DNA of 64,000 bases, taken from DASUPK01 sp963744105 (GTDB taxonomy: Bacteria; Actinomycetota; Thermoleophilia; Solirubrobacterales; 70-9). The stretch lies in contig CAVUSJ010000003.1 of NCBI GenBank assembly GCA_963744105.1, forward strand, positions 1-64,000, in the 5' to 3' direction. Shown piece after piece: positions 23,755 through 32,794 of the stretch. How positions within the stretch are numbered: position 1 is the first letter of the stretch; every line of letters begins with the position of its first letter. The position numbers and the translations under genes are program-made. The notes under the pieces were generated by a model. That model had not been told where the DNA came from. It did no database searches and saw nothing but the letters and a program-made list of their open reading frames with translations.

Positions 23755-25454
23755 ATGAGGCGGGGAGCACTCACGGGGTGCCTTGCTCGCCGGCCTAGCG
23801 GTCGGCGCCGCCACGATCGCGCAGGCCGAGCCGAGCTCCCCATCGGGGTCGCTCGGGCGCGCGGTGGTGATGGTCTCCACGCCGGATTTGCCGACGGGCG
23901 ACAGTGCCGAGACCCGTGCCAGGTGGCACCAGGTCCGCTCGCAGTCGAGCGACATTCTCGGCCGCGTGGCGAACCGCGATGACCTGGACGTCCAGACCGC
24001 GGTCCCGGAGATCGGAATGCTCAGCGTCGACCTGGGACCGGGCGGTCTTCCCGCGCTGAAGCGGACGCTCGCGGGTGACCCACGGGTCGAGTCCGTGCGC
24101 CCGCCCCGTTGAGCTTCGCTACTCGCCGAACGACTTTGCGTTCACGCACCCTGACCCACACGCGCCGGGCGGCGATCTCACCCAATGGAACCTGATCCGC
24201 GAGGGAGGCCCGCGCGCCTGGGATCTCTCCCGTGGCACCGGCGCCGAGGTGGCGATGGTGGACTCTGGGGTGGACGGAAGCCATCCCGACCTGAGCGGCC
24301 GGATCGCCGGGGCCTCGGCGTTCGGCACGAGCGATCCAACCAGCGATCCGGTCGGCCACGGCACCCACACCGCCGGGCTGGCCTGCGGCGACGCGGATAA
24401 CGGCTTCGGGATCGCGTCGATGGGCTTCGACTGCTCGCTCTATATCGCCAAGATCGCGTTCAACGGCCCCTGCTCGAACGTCGCGGCCGCGATCACCGCG
24501 GCCGCCAACCGCAACAGCGATGTGATCAGCATGAGCCTCGGGGGCTGCGACAGCTCGCTGGTGTCCGCGCTCAGCTACGCGCAGTCCCGCGGCTCGATCC
24601 TGGTGGCGGCGGGGGACAACAGCCCGAACCCGAGCGGCTCCTGCGGGCTGCTCGGCGGGAACGACTGCATCTATCCCGAGGAGTGGCTGCAGCCCCTCGG
24701 CACGGGCCCCAATGCCGGTTTCGACCGCGGGCTGGTGGTCACCTCGGCGAGGTACGACGGCACCCGGTCGCTGTTCTCGTCCACGGGCGGGGCCGAGATG
24801 ACGTCGCGGGTGTCGGTGGCCGCCTTCGGCTCCGCCTCCAACGCGATCGGGGGCCAGCAGGGCATCCTCTCGACCTGGCCCGCGAACAGCGTCGACGACG
24901 ACTCGGTCGGCGGCCGCACCACCGTCAACGGCGACAACCGCTTCTCGTATCTGGTCGGCACGAGCATGGCCACCCCCCAGGTGGCCGGCGTGGCCGCGCT
25001 GATCCGCGCCGTCAAGCCGAACATCCCGAACACGAAGGTCGTTCACCTGATCAAGGCGACGGCGAGCCATTGCGGCACCTACGGGGACGGCATCGGCTGG
25101 GGCCTGATCCGCGCGGACCAGGCGATGGCGGCCGCGCTCAACCGGGACGTCGCCGCGCCCCGCTCCCGGGTGAAGAGGGCGAAGCGCGACCGCGGAATCG
25201 TGGTCCTGAAGCTGAAGCGATTCGACAGCTCGGGGAGCACCAGCTGCGTGAAGCTGCCGACCGCCGGCGTCAAGAAGGTTCTGGTCTTCGCCTCGGCCGA
25301 CGGTGGGCCGTACCACCGGATCGGGAAGACCAGCAAGGGGAAGCTGCGGTTCCACGCCAAGCGTGGCCGCCGCTACCGCTTCTACTCGGTCGCGGTCGAC
25401 AACGCCGGGAACCGCGAGCCGGCTCCGGCCAAGGCGGACGTCAAGCTGAAGTAG
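23755..25454 (+). pseudogene. secreted subtilisin-like serine protease (S8), two frameshifts
   Basis: Read through two one-base insertions, the gene encodes a signal peptide (MRRGALTGALLAGLAVGAAT), a prodomain-like segment (RAVVMVSTPDLPTGDSAETR to VQTAVPEIGMLSVDLGPG) and a full S8 catalytic domain with Asp in VAMVDSGVDG, His in GHGTHTAG and Ser in GTSMATPQVAG, then a short basic beta-rich tail ending VKLK. The first extra base is in the GGGG at 23775-23778, the second in the C-rich run near 24103-24110. Without correction the catalytic part (24075-25454) has no signal peptide. All catalytic residues are intact, so the breaks are recent or are sequencing errors. Type is given as pseudogene only because of the frame breaks. 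Confidence 0.8.
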
Positions 25455-26900
25455 TCAGCCGGGGAGGTCGGCGCCGGCGGCCAGGTCGGCCTGGGAGCGG
25501 GCCTCGGCGGCCTCGGCGGCGTTGCGGAGGTCTGCGAGCGACTCGGAGAGGCCGGTGGCGAGCATCTCGAGGTCCTCCATCGCGTCGTAGTCGCCGAGGA
25601 GGCCGAAGTCGATGCCGCCGTTGTAGGACATGATCGCGATGGCGAGGGCATGGTTCTCGGGGAGGAAGGCGACCGGGAAGATGTCCTGCAGCTCCCGCCC
25701 GAGCACGTACAGGGGGATCTGGGGCCCGGGCACGTTGGTGACGATCAGGTTGAAGAGCCTGGTCGAGAAGTTGATGCGCGAGGCCTGGGCAAGCAGCGTC
25801 GGCGGCGCGAAGTCGTTGAAGCGGGAGATCACCTCCGCGCCCAGCGCCTGCTTGGACTCCTTCAGGTTGCCCATCGACCTCTTGACGGCCTCCAGCCGCT
25901 TCACCGGGTCCTCGATGTAGACGGGGAGGGGGCCTCGCATGGCGGCGATCCGGTTGCCGAGCTGGCCGTGCTCGTCCTCGGCGCGGATCGAGACCGGGAC
26001 GAGGGCCCGCAGCTCGAGGCCCTCGGTCTTGAGCCCGCGGCTACGGAGCCAGCTCCGCAGGGCCCCGCTCACCACGGCGAGCACGACGTCGTTCACCGTT
26101 CCGCCGAAGGTGTCCTTGATCCGCTTGAAGTCGCCGAGCTCGGCGCGGGACCAGGCGAAGCGGCGGTGCGACCCGATCTCCGTGTTGAGCGGGACGGCCG
26201 GCGCGGGATTGGTGAAGTTCCAGGCCACCTCGCCCAGGGCCTCGCCGGCCTCGACCACCTTGCGGGTCGTCCGCATGGGATTGCTGGCGGCGCGAACCGC
26301 CCGGCGCGCGAGCTTGAAGGGGGTCTCGCTGAACTCGACGGCGCCTCGGGCGGCGAGCTCGGCTGAGGAGGGAGACGGGCGGGCCACCCAGTCCCGGTCG
26401 GGCTCGATCGGCTCCGGCACCGGCTTGACGTCGAAGAGGACGGTCGCGATGTCGACGCCCGAGACCCCGTCGACCAGCGCGTGGTGGGTCTTGGTCACGA
26501 GCGCGAAGCGGTTCTTCTCGAGGCCCTGAATCAGCCAGAGCTCCCAGAGCGGCTTGGAGCGATCCAGTCCCTGCGAGAAGAGCCGGCCGGCGATGTTCCG
26601 GAGCTGCTCCTCCGATCCCGGCGCCGGAAGTGCGGAGTGCCGCACGTGGTAGGCCAGGTGAAAGTGCGGGTCGTCCACCCAGAAGGGCCTGCCCGTCTCG
26701 ATCGGCGGGAACGCGAGCTTCTGGCGGAAGCGGGGCACGAGATGAAGCCGGCTGTGAACGTGATTGAGGAAGTCCTCGTAGGCGGGCGGCGGTCCCTCGA
26801 AGATCAGGATCGCGCCCACGTGCATGTGCGCGCTCGAGGTCTCGTTCGTCAAGAACGAGGCGTCGATCGAGCTCAGTCTGTCCATGTGCCCCTGTGCCAT
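25455..26900 (-). CDS. wax ester synthase/diacylglycerol acyltransferase (WS/DGAT)
   Basis: The 481-residue protein starts MAQGHMDRLSSIDASFLTNE and has the catalytic HHxxxDG motif (THHALVDGVSG, residues 139-145), PLWELWLIQGL, and GTVNDVVLAVVSGALRSWL, all typical of bacterial WS/DGAT enzymes that esterify fatty alcohols or diacylglycerol with acyl-CoA. The region upstream of 26900 is open in the same frame only because it is antisense to ispH. The two genes are divergent with a 57-base spacer. It abuts the subtilase stop. Confidence 0.92.
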   Translation of the reverse strand: MAQGHMDRLSSIDASFLTNETSSAHMHVGAILIFEGPPPAYEDFLNHVHSRLHLVPRFRQKLAFPPIETGRPFWVDDPHFHLAYHVRHSALPAPGSEEQLRNIAGRLFSQGLDRSKPLWELWLIQGLEKNRFALVTKTHHALVDGVSGVDIATVLFDVKPVPEPIEPDRDWVARPSPSSAELAARGAVEFSETPFKLARRAVRAASNPMRTTRKVVEAGEALGEVAWNFTNPAPAVPLNTEIGSHRRFAWSRAELGDFKRIKDTFGGTVNDVVLAVVSGALRSWLRSRGLKTEGLELRALVPVSIRAEDEHGQLGNRIAAMRGPLPVYIEDPVKRLEAVKRSMGNLKESKQALGAEVISRFNDFAPPTLLAQASRINFSTRLFNLIVTNVPGPQIPLYVLGRELQDIFPVAFLPENHALAIAIMSYNGGIDFGLLGDYDAMEDLEMLATGLSESLADLRNAAEAAEARSQADLAAGADLPG

Positions 26901-26957
26901 CCGAGGGCGGAGGGTACCGGGCTGGGGGCGGTCCCCGCTACCCTTTCCACGGGCGTC

Positions 26958-27950
26958 ATGTCCTCCTCCGGAAACACCCTCCCGGGGCCCTCCAGGGTCC
27001 TGCTCGCGGCGCCGCGCGGCTACTGCGCGGGCGTCGATCGCGCCGTGCAGACGGTCGAGCACGCGCTCGATCTCTACGGCGAGCCGATCTACGTCCGCAA
27101 GGAGATCGTGCACAACAAGCATGTCGTGCACGAGCTCGAGAAGCGCGGGGCGATCTTCGTCGATCAGGAGACCGAGGTGCCCGAGGGGCAGATGGTTGTC
27201 TTCTCCGCCCACGGCGTCGCGCCGAGCGTCCACGAGAACGCCGAGAAGCGGAGGCTCCGCACGATCGACGCGACCTGCCCGCTGGTCACCAAGGTTCACG
27301 TCGAGGCGCGCAAATTCGCCGCGGACGGCTACACGATCGTCCTGATCGGCCACGAGGGGCACGAGGAGGTCGAGGGGACCACCGGCGAGGCCCCGGACCG
27401 CACCGTGCTCGTGCAGACCGAGGCGGACGTGGGCGACCTCGAGGTGGACGATCCCGATCGGATCGCCTACATCACCCAGACCACGCTCTCGGTCGACGAG
27501 ACGTCCTCGATCATCGCCGCCCTCAAGAAGAAGTTCCCGAACGCTGTCGGGCCGAAGACGGACGACATCTGTTACGCGACGACCAACCGCCAGGCCGCGG
27601 TGAAGGCACTGGCGAAGGAGTGCGACCTCGTCCTGGTGATCGGGTCGACCAACTCCTCCAACTCGAACCGGCTGGTCGAGGTGGCCCGCGAGCACGGCGC
27701 CGACTCCTACCTGATCGACAACCACCTCCAGGTCGATGACGCCTGGCTCGAGGGCGTCGAGACCGTCGGCATCACCTCGGGCGCCAGCGCTCCCGAGGAG
27801 CTGGTCGAGCAGCTGGTCACCTTCTTCCGCGAGCGCGGCGCCGATGACGTCTCGGAGCTGAAGACGGTCCACGAGGACGTCCGCTTCATGCTCCCCGGCG
27901 AGATCCGCAAGGAGCTCGCCGCCTCTCAGGGCACCCCCGCCGCGAACTGA
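26958..27950 (+). CDS. ispH: 4-hydroxy-3-methylbut-2-enyl diphosphate reductase
   Basis: The 330-residue protein carries the three cluster cysteines C23 (RGYCAGV), C107 (ATCPLVTKVH) and C205 (DICYATTNRQ), plus FSAHGVAPSVH, IGHEGHEEVEGT and GSTNSSNSNRLVEVA. It is the 4Fe-4S enzyme that makes IPP and DMAPP in the last step of the MEP pathway. Fe-S need fits with the suf genes further right. Its 3' end overlaps the convergent thioredoxin-like gene by 25 bases. Confidence 0.95.
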   Translation: MSSSGNTLPGPSRVLLAAPRGYCAGVDRAVQTVEHALDLYGEPIYVRKEIVHNKHVVHELEKRGAIFVDQETEVPEGQMVVFSAHGVAPSVHENAEKRRLRTIDATCPLVTKVHVEARKFAADGYTIVLIGHEGHEEVEGTTGEAPDRTVLVQTEADVGDLEVDDPDRIAYITQTTLSVDETSSIIAALKKKFPNAVGPKTDDICYATTNRQAAVKALAKECDLVLVIGSTNSSNSNRLVEVAREHGADSYLIDNHLQVDDAWLEGVETVGITSGASAPEELVEQLVTFFRERGADDVSELKTVHEDVRFMLPGEIRKELAASQGTPAAN

Positions 27951-28747
27951 AGCGAGTAGACGAGCAGGCCCGGGTCGGGCCGCAGCTCGACGGTGTGGCG
28001 CTCGGTGCTCTCGTGCGCTGTCAGCTCCTGGAGGCCGGGGTGGGTCACCTCGATCGGGTCCGTGGCCTCGCCGTCGACGCTGATTTCGATCCTGCCCTCG
28101 CCGTCGGTCGCCGCGTAGGCGCCGCCCGCGTCGTATTCGATCTCCAGCGACGGGTCTCCGTCCGTGCTCGACCACGGCTCCTCGGTCGAGCCTCCCGGGA
28201 AGACCTCCGGCGTCGGGGCGATCACCTTCACGTCCTGGACGTCCGAGGGTCTGATGGGCTCGAGCAATGGGGGCCAGTCACCCTTGCCGTTCCTCTCCGG
28301 CAGCGCCTCGCGGATCGCCTCCTCGGTGCCGGCGTAGTCGCCCTCGCCGAGGTGGTACCAGCGCAGCGCGCCGCCCTGCCCCCAGAGGAAGAGCGCCGGC
28401 CATCCGTGGGGCTCATAGAGCTTCCACAGCGCGAACTCCCGGTCGATCGCCACCGGCCAGCCGATTCCGAGCCGTTCCGCAGCCGCCGCGACGGCGTCGG
28501 CGTCCTGGGTGAACGGGAAGCGCGGTGAGTGCACGCCGATCATCGCCAGGCCCTCGTCGCGGTAGCGCTCGTGCCAGGCCCGGAGATAGGGAACGGTCCG
28601 TACCGAGTTGAGCTGCGCGAAGTCGAAGAAGTGGACGAGGACCGGGCGCGCCGCGGTCAGGCGGTCGATCGACTCCACGCGCTCGCCGACCCAGTCGAGG
28701 CCGGCGGGAAGCGGAGGGACGGCGATGTCGGGTCGCGGGGGACGCAG
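27926..28747 (-). CDS. thioredoxin-fold protein without redox cysteines
   Basis: The product resembles the TlpA/DipZ C-terminal type: PPLPAGLDWVGERVESIDRL, PVLVHFFDFAQLNSVRTVPY, then LRAWHERYRDEGLAMIGVHS and GWPALFLWGQGG (cis-Pro site). The CxxC that should follow FxDF is replaced by QLNS, so no disulfide chemistry is possible at this site. A C-terminal beta-rich domain of about 90 residues follows. The N-terminus is unclear: no ATG or GTG precedes PPLPAGLDW in frame, so a CTG at 28747 is used here; GTG 28678 would cut into the fold. It is divergent from the CADD-like gene. Confidence 0.65.
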   Translation of the reverse strand: MRPPRPDIAVPPLPAGLDWVGERVESIDRLTAARPVLVHFFDFAQLNSVRTVPYLRAWHERYRDEGLAMIGVHSPRFPFTQDADAVAAAAERLGIGWPVAIDREFALWKLYEPHGWPALFLWGQGGALRWYHLGEGDYAGTEEAIREALPERNGKGDWPPLLEPIRPSDVQDVKVIAPTPEVFPGGSTEEPWSSTDGDPSLEIEYDAGGAYAATDGEGRIEISVDGEATDPIEVTHPGLQELTAHESTERHTVELRPDPGLLVYSLQFAAGVP

Positions 28748-28800
28748 GCGCCGGAGGGTATGCTGCGGCGGTCCCCGATGACTGAAGAGGAGTGGTTTGC

Positions 28801-29418
28801 GTGAGCAACGCCGTTTGGGATCGGATCGAGGAGAGTCGGGCCCGTCACAACGTGCTCGAGCACCCGTTCTATGTGCGCTGGTCGGCCGGTGAGCTGAGCG
28901 GCGACGAGCTGGCTCGATACGCCGGGCAGTATCGCCACGCGACGGAGGCCCTGGCCCGCCTCTGCGGCCAGGCCGCAGAGACCGCTCCCCAGGAGCATCG
29001 CGCCGAAATCGAGGCTCACGCCACCGAGGAGGAGGGCCACGTCGGGCTCTGGGACGACTTCGTCGAGGCCGCCGGCGGCGAGATCGGCGCCGAGCCGACC
29101 CCCGAGACCGCCGAGTGCGTGAGCACCTGGGCCGCACCGGACGGATACCTCACGCAGCTCGCCCGGATGTACGCGGTCGAGAGCGGCCAACCGGAGATCG
29201 CTCGGGTGAAGCGCGAGGGCCTCGCTCGGTTCTACGGCATCGACGGCGGCGCCGGGAGCGAGTACTTCCGGGTTCACGAGGAGGCCGATCACGCTCATGC
29301 CGAGGAGTCCCGCCGGCTGATCGAGGAGGCGATGACGCCGGAGGACGAGGACGCTCTCGTCGCCGCGGCCGAGTCCGCCTTCCAAGCCAACTGGCGGCTG
29401 CTCGACGGCGTCAGCTGA
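28801..29418 (+). CDS. CADD/PqqC-like haem-oxygenase-fold protein (possible di-iron oxidase)
   Basis: The 205-residue all-helical protein begins at GTG after AGAGGAG. Landmarks are HNVLEHPFYVRWSAGELS, RAEIEAHATEEEGHVGLWDD, MYAVESGQPEIARVKREGL and VHEEADHAHAEESRRL. These match the CADD family, whose chlamydial member makes para-aminobenzoate from a tyrosine side chain, and other haem-oxygenase-like di-iron oxidases. The His/Glu-rich helices give candidate metal ligands. The real substrate here is unknown; no folate or PQQ genes are nearby. Confidence 0.75.
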   Translation: MSNAVWDRIEESRARHNVLEHPFYVRWSAGELSGDELARYAGQYRHATEALARLCGQAAETAPQEHRAEIEAHATEEEGHVGLWDDFVEAAGGEIGAEPTPETAECVSTWAAPDGYLTQLARMYAVESGQPEIARVKREGLARFYGIDGGAGSEYFRVHEEADHAHAEESRRLIEEAMTPEDEDALVAAAESAFQANWRLLDGVS

Positions 29419-29431
29419 TCGTCCGGCGTTG

Positions 29432-29635
29432 ATGCGCGGCCGCAGGACCCGCGACCGCGTGATCGGGATCTCTCTCGGGATCCTGCTCGGGCTCGCGGTG
29501 ATCATCCTGTTCCTCTTCCTCGGGTCGCGGAACACGATCGACGAGCCATCGCTCTCGGGCGGGGCGACCACGCAGACCCAGACGCAGCCCGCGGCGCCGC
29601 CCGCCAAGGTCTCGAAGCCGAAACCCGGCCAGTAG
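29432..29635 (+). CDS. small single-pass membrane protein
   Basis: The 67-residue product has a basic start (MRGRRTRDRVIG), one membrane helix (ISLGILLGLAVIILFLFLG) and a Thr/Gln/Pro-rich outer tail ending KPKPGQ. It begins 14 bases after the CADD-like stop and probably shares its transcript. It is not recognised. A TTG one codon earlier is an alternative start. Confidence 0.6.
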   Translation: MRGRRTRDRVIGISLGILLGLAVIILFLFLGSRNTIDEPSLSGGATTQTQTQPAAPPAKVSKPKPGQ

Positions 29636-29647
29636 GCTCCCTGACCC

Positions 29648-30235
29648 ATGGGATCGGCAATGCGCACCGCCCATAGGGTCCGGCTGGCGAGCATCCTGGC
29701 GGTCGGCGCCTTTGCCGTGCACCAGCTGCGCTACCTGACCGCCTACGGCGGGTCCTCCGCCGCGGAGGGGCATCGCTACATGTCGGACCTCCTCGCACCG
29801 CTCGCCGTCCTGGTGCTCGCGGCCGTGCTGGCGACCCTGATCCGCGGGACGGAGGGCGCCGCGCCTGAGCGAACGCCGCTGGCTCGCCGCATCGCGGTCT
29901 TCGCCGGCGCGCTGCTCGCCATCTTCGCCGGGCAGGAGCTGCTCGAGGGCCTGATGGCGACGGGGCATCCGGCCGGGCCGGCCGCCGTGCTCGGGCGTGG
30001 AGGGTGGATCGCGCTGCCGCTGGCGCTGGCGATCGGCACTCTCGCGGCGCTGCTCGCTCGGGCGCTCGAGGGAGTCGAGCGCGCGATCGCCGTCGTCCAC
30101 CGCGAGCGGCTGCCGCGCCGCCGCGCCCCGGCCATCAGGGGCAGGGCGCTTGCGGCCCGCACGATCAGCCTGCTGTCCGCGCCGCTGGCGTTCGGCCTGG
30201 CCAGACGGCCGCCTCCTCCGGCACCTGCCCAGTAG
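29648..30235 (+). CDS. polytopic membrane protein of unknown function
   Basis: The 195-residue product has about four hydrophobic helices (VRLASILAVGAFAVHQLRYL, LLAPLAVLVLAAVLATLI, IAVFAGALLAIFAGQELL, WIALPLALAIGTLAALLARA) with a basic, proline-rich C-terminal tail. The motif HQLRYL and the short loop with His suggest the helix set seen in small membrane proteins near copper or cytochrome genes, but this is speculation. It starts 12 bases after the preceding small gene. Confidence 0.6.
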   Translation: MGSAMRTAHRVRLASILAVGAFAVHQLRYLTAYGGSSAAEGHRYMSDLLAPLAVLVLAAVLATLIRGTEGAAPERTPLARRIAVFAGALLAIFAGQELLEGLMATGHPAGPAAVLGRGGWIALPLALAIGTLAALLARALEGVERAIAVVHRERLPRRRAPAIRGRALAARTISLLSAPLAFGLARRPPPPAPAQ

Positions 30236-30310
30236 GTGCCGATCAGCGCGCGTTTCGTCCTCGTTTAGGCAGCGAGGACAGGGTGCGCCCACTCAAGGAG
30301 GTAGTTCCGA

Positions 30311-30700
30311 ATGCAATCGAGGGCTGCACGGCTCGGCCTGATCGCGGCGGTCGTCGTCGCGGCGATCGTCCTGTTCGTCGTGCTGAAGAGCAACAACAGC
30401 GACACCAGCAGCGATACCGCCAAGGGCGTCCAGGTGTTGACGGTGGACGCCAGCGGCAACCCGGTGGGGGGCGTGAAGACGCTGACCTACAACAAGGGCG
30501 ACCGGGTCGAGCTCCGCGTGAACCTGGCCAAGCCCGAGGACGCGGTCCACGTCCACGGCTACGAGATCGAGAAGCCGGCCGGGCACAGCCCGGTCACCTT
30601 CTCGTTCCCGGCAAACCTCGATGGCGTGTTCGAGATCGAGGTCCACAAGCTGCACGAGTCCGGAGACGCGCAGATCGGCGAACTCCACGTCAACCCATGA
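30311..30700 (+). CDS. membrane-anchored cupredoxin-like protein
   Basis: The 129-residue product has an N-terminal anchor or signal (RLGLIAAVVVAAIVLFVVLK) and a beta-sandwich domain with DAVHVHGYEIEKPAGHSPVT and FSFPANLDGVFEIEVHKLHE, the pattern of cupredoxins. The canonical Cys ligand is absent; conserved His residues could still bind copper in another geometry. AAGGAGGT precedes the ATG. Its stop overlaps the next start (ATGA), so the two proteins are probably made in fixed ratio. Confidence 0.75.
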   Translation: MQSRAARLGLIAAVVVAAIVLFVVLKSNNSDTSSDTAKGVQVLTVDASGNPVGGVKTLTYNKGDRVELRVNLAKPEDAVHVHGYEIEKPAGHSPVTFSFPANLDGVFEIEVHKLHESGDAQIGELHVNP

Positions 30701-32148
30701 GGGCGGGGCAGAGGCTGAAGCTCGCCACGGGGCTCGCTCTGACGAGTCCCTTGGCGGCGCTGCTCTTCCCGGACGTCGCCTCGGCGCACGCGCTGGTCGG
30801 CCGCAAGGACCTGCCGGTCCCCGCGTGGCTCTTCGCCTGGGGGGCGTCGCTGGTTCTGATCATCTCGTTCGCGCTGCTCTCTGTGGCCTGGACGACGGCG
30901 CGCCTGCAGGAGGAGGACTGGCGCGCGCTGCCGCGCTGGTTCTCCCGGACGCTCCTGAACGTCGGCACGCAGGTGATCTGCAGCCTGATCGGAGTCGGGC
31001 TCTTCGTGCTGGTGCTCTACGCGGGCTTCAGGGGCATCGAGGACCCGACCCAGAACTTCTCGATCATCTTCGTCTTCTACACGTTCTGGCTGGGACTCGT
31101 CCTGCTCAGCGTCCTGTTCGGAGACGTGTTCCGGGCGTTCAACCCCTGGCGCGCGATCGGCCGCGCCATCTCCGGCGGGTTCCGGCTGGTGGCGGGGCAA
31201 TCGGCCCCGGCGCCGTTCTCGTACCCGGAACGGCTCGGCCGCTGGCCGGCCGTGCTCGGCGTCCTGCTCTTGGTCTGGCTCGAGCTGATCGCGGGCGGCG
31301 GGGCGTCACCGAGCCCGCACGACGTCGCCGTCGGCACCGTGATCTACACGGCGATCACCTTCGTCTGCATGGCGCTGTTCGGCGTGGAGGAGTGGATCGA
31401 GCGGGGTGAGACGTTCAACGCCTACTTCGGCATGTTCGCCCGGTTGGGCCCGTTCGAGACCCGCGACGGCCAGGTCGGGCTGCGCAAGTTCCTGACCGGC
31501 GCGCCCCAGTGGGCGGCGATCCCCGGAGCCGCCGCGCTCGTGCTCACGTCGATCGCGGTGACGAGCTTCGACGGCGCACAGGAGGGCGTGCTCTCGGGCG
31601 CAATCCAGTGGACCTTCGAGCGCAGCAGCGACATCGGCTTCAGCCTCCCGAACTCGTTCCGCATCGCAAACACGATCTGGCTGCTGATCACCCTGGCGGC
31701 GGTCTCCGGCCTCTATTGGCTCGGCGTTGCGGGTATGCACACGGTGCGGAGCTCGCCGCCCATCAAGCAACTCGGGCGCTCCTTCGCGCACACCCTGATC
31801 CCGATCGCGCTGGCGTACCTGGTGGCGCACTATTTCAGCGCCTTCCTCTACCAGGAGCAGGCCCAGTTCACCTACATCCTCTCCGACCCCCTCGGCCACG
31901 GCTCGGACCTGTTCGGGACCGCCGGTGGCGGGATCAACTACGGGATCGTCGGGTCGAACACCGTCTGGTACGTGCAGGTCGCGGCCCTGGTCATCGGCCA
32001 CGTCGTCGCCCTGACCCTGGCGCACGACCGCGCCCTCAAGGTCTACGACGACGTCCGCCACGCATCCCGCTCGCAGTACTTCATGCTCGCGGTGATGGTG
32101 GGCTTCACCTGCTTCGGTCTGTTCCTCTTGTCTCAGGCCAACGCCTAG
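30697..32148 (+). CDS. polytopic membrane protein coupled to the cupredoxin
   Basis: The 483-residue product starts with a signal-like helix ending ASAHALVGRKDLPVPAWLFA and has about ten further hydrophobic helices. Polar loops carry conserved-looking WTFERSSDIGFSLPNSFRIA and LSDPLGHGSDLFGTAGGGIN. I recall similar proteins labelled fenitrothion hydrolase (FedA/FedB-like) in databases, a name that says little about natural function; I cannot verify it. Tight coupling to a cupredoxin suggests a metal-linked membrane process such as copper delivery. No haem-binding motif is clear. Confidence 0.7.
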   Translation: MRAGQRLKLATGLALTSPLAALLFPDVASAHALVGRKDLPVPAWLFAWGASLVLIISFALLSVAWTTARLQEEDWRALPRWFSRTLLNVGTQVICSLIGVGLFVLVLYAGFRGIEDPTQNFSIIFVFYTFWLGLVLLSVLFGDVFRAFNPWRAIGRAISGGFRLVAGQSAPAPFSYPERLGRWPAVLGVLLLVWLELIAGGGASPSPHDVAVGTVIYTAITFVCMALFGVEEWIERGETFNAYFGMFARLGPFETRDGQVGLRKFLTGAPQWAAIPGAAALVLTSIAVTSFDGAQEGVLSGAIQWTFERSSDIGFSLPNSFRIANTIWLLITLAAVSGLYWLGVAGMHTVRSSPPIKQLGRSFAHTLIPIALAYLVAHYFSAFLYQEQAQFTYILSDPLGHGSDLFGTAGGGINYGIVGSNTVWYVQVAALVIGHVVALTLAHDRALKVYDDVRHASRSQYFMLAVMVGFTCFGLFLLSQANA

Positions 32149-32233
32149 CGAGGGCGAAGCCGATGACTATGCCGACGATGAGGATCGCGAGCTCCCAGGG
32201 CAGCTCGGCTGGCGTGAAGTGGGCGAGTGGCAT
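32105..32233 (-). CDS. 42-residue single-helix membrane protein (PLAH type)
   Basis: The product MPLAHFTPAELPWELAILIV continues GIVIGFALARRWPE: a short outer lead, one helix, a basic inner end. It is antisense to the last 44 bases of the polytopic gene. The start PLAH resembles that of the small plus-strand protein at 32276 (SAIPLAH). Its coding-like hydrophobic periodicity supports it, but no ribosome site is evident. Confidence 0.45.
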   Translation of the reverse strand: MPLAHFTPAELPWELAILIVGIVIGFALARRWPETRGTDRSR

Positions 32234-32275
32234 GGCGCGGAGCCTACCGGCGGCGGGCTGCCACACTCCGGACCG

Positions 32276-32431
32276 ATGAGCGCCATCCCGCTCGCCCACC
32301 TCGGCCACTGGTATCTCTGGATTCCCTACGTGATCCCGGTCGTGGTCGTCCTGGCGGCGTCGCTGCATGCCTTCCGGCAGCAGCGCCGCGAGGACCGCGA
32401 TCGGCAGGGCGCTGAGGAATCCAGGCCCTGA
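32276..32431 (+). CDS. 51-residue single-helix membrane protein (PLAH type)
   Basis: The product starts MSAIPLAHLGHWYLWIPYVI, followed by PVVVVLAASLHAFRQQR and a charged tail. The order AHxGHW, membrane helix, basic tail is like small proteins I associate with cytochrome oxidase assembly loci, an impression only. It lies 127 bases after the polytopic gene on the same strand. Confidence 0.6.
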   Translation: MSAIPLAHLGHWYLWIPYVIPVVVVLAASLHAFRQQRREDRDRQGAEESRP

Positions 32432-32434
32432 GGG

Positions 32435-32638
32435 CTACTCGACGGGAGCGTCCAGCGCGTCCCAGTCGTCCTTGCTGGCGAACTTGGTCAGCTTGGTCCC
32501 CTCGTTGACCGCTCTGAACGCGTAGCGCACCTGGGTCTTGCCGTCCTTGCCCTGGCGCTCGTAGGTCGTCTTCTTGACCTCGGACTCCGGGATCTGGACC
32601 TTCTCTCGCTTCTTGACGTCATAGAACTCGATTGCCAT
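32435..32638 (-). CDS. small conserved hypothetical protein
   Basis: The 67-residue product begins MAIEFYDVKKREKVQIPESE and ends KFASKDDWDALDAPVE. It is acidic-basic balanced, has no Cys and looks like a small beta-rich nucleic-acid-associated or stress protein; it is not assigned. AGAGGA precedes the ATG at good spacing. It is convergent with the small membrane gene, four bases apart. Confidence 0.7.
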   Translation of the reverse strand: MAIEFYDVKKREKVQIPESEVKKTTYERQGKDGKTQVRYAFRAVNEGTKLTKFASKDDWDALDAPVE

Positions 32639-32794
32639 CTCGGGATTCCTCTCTTCGTCGGGTTTTGCAGCGACAGGCGCCGCAAAGCATGGCCACGGCG
32701 TCGGACGCGCCTGCGTGCGTGGGCCGAAAGGGGCCTCAGGAGGGCATGCGCATCAGCACTTTTCGCCCCCCTGATAACGGGGAAACCCGACCTT

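Noticed and set aside
26901..28175. Upstream extension of the WS/DGAT frame giving a 906-residue protein
   Set aside because: The extra part is antisense to ispH and has Arg/Gly-rich shadow composition; WS/DGAT homology starts at the ATG at 26900.
30004..30696. Upstream extension of the polytopic membrane protein
   Set aside because: It runs over two other genes in a different frame; the ATG at 30697 with ATGA overlap and a signal-like helix is the natural start.
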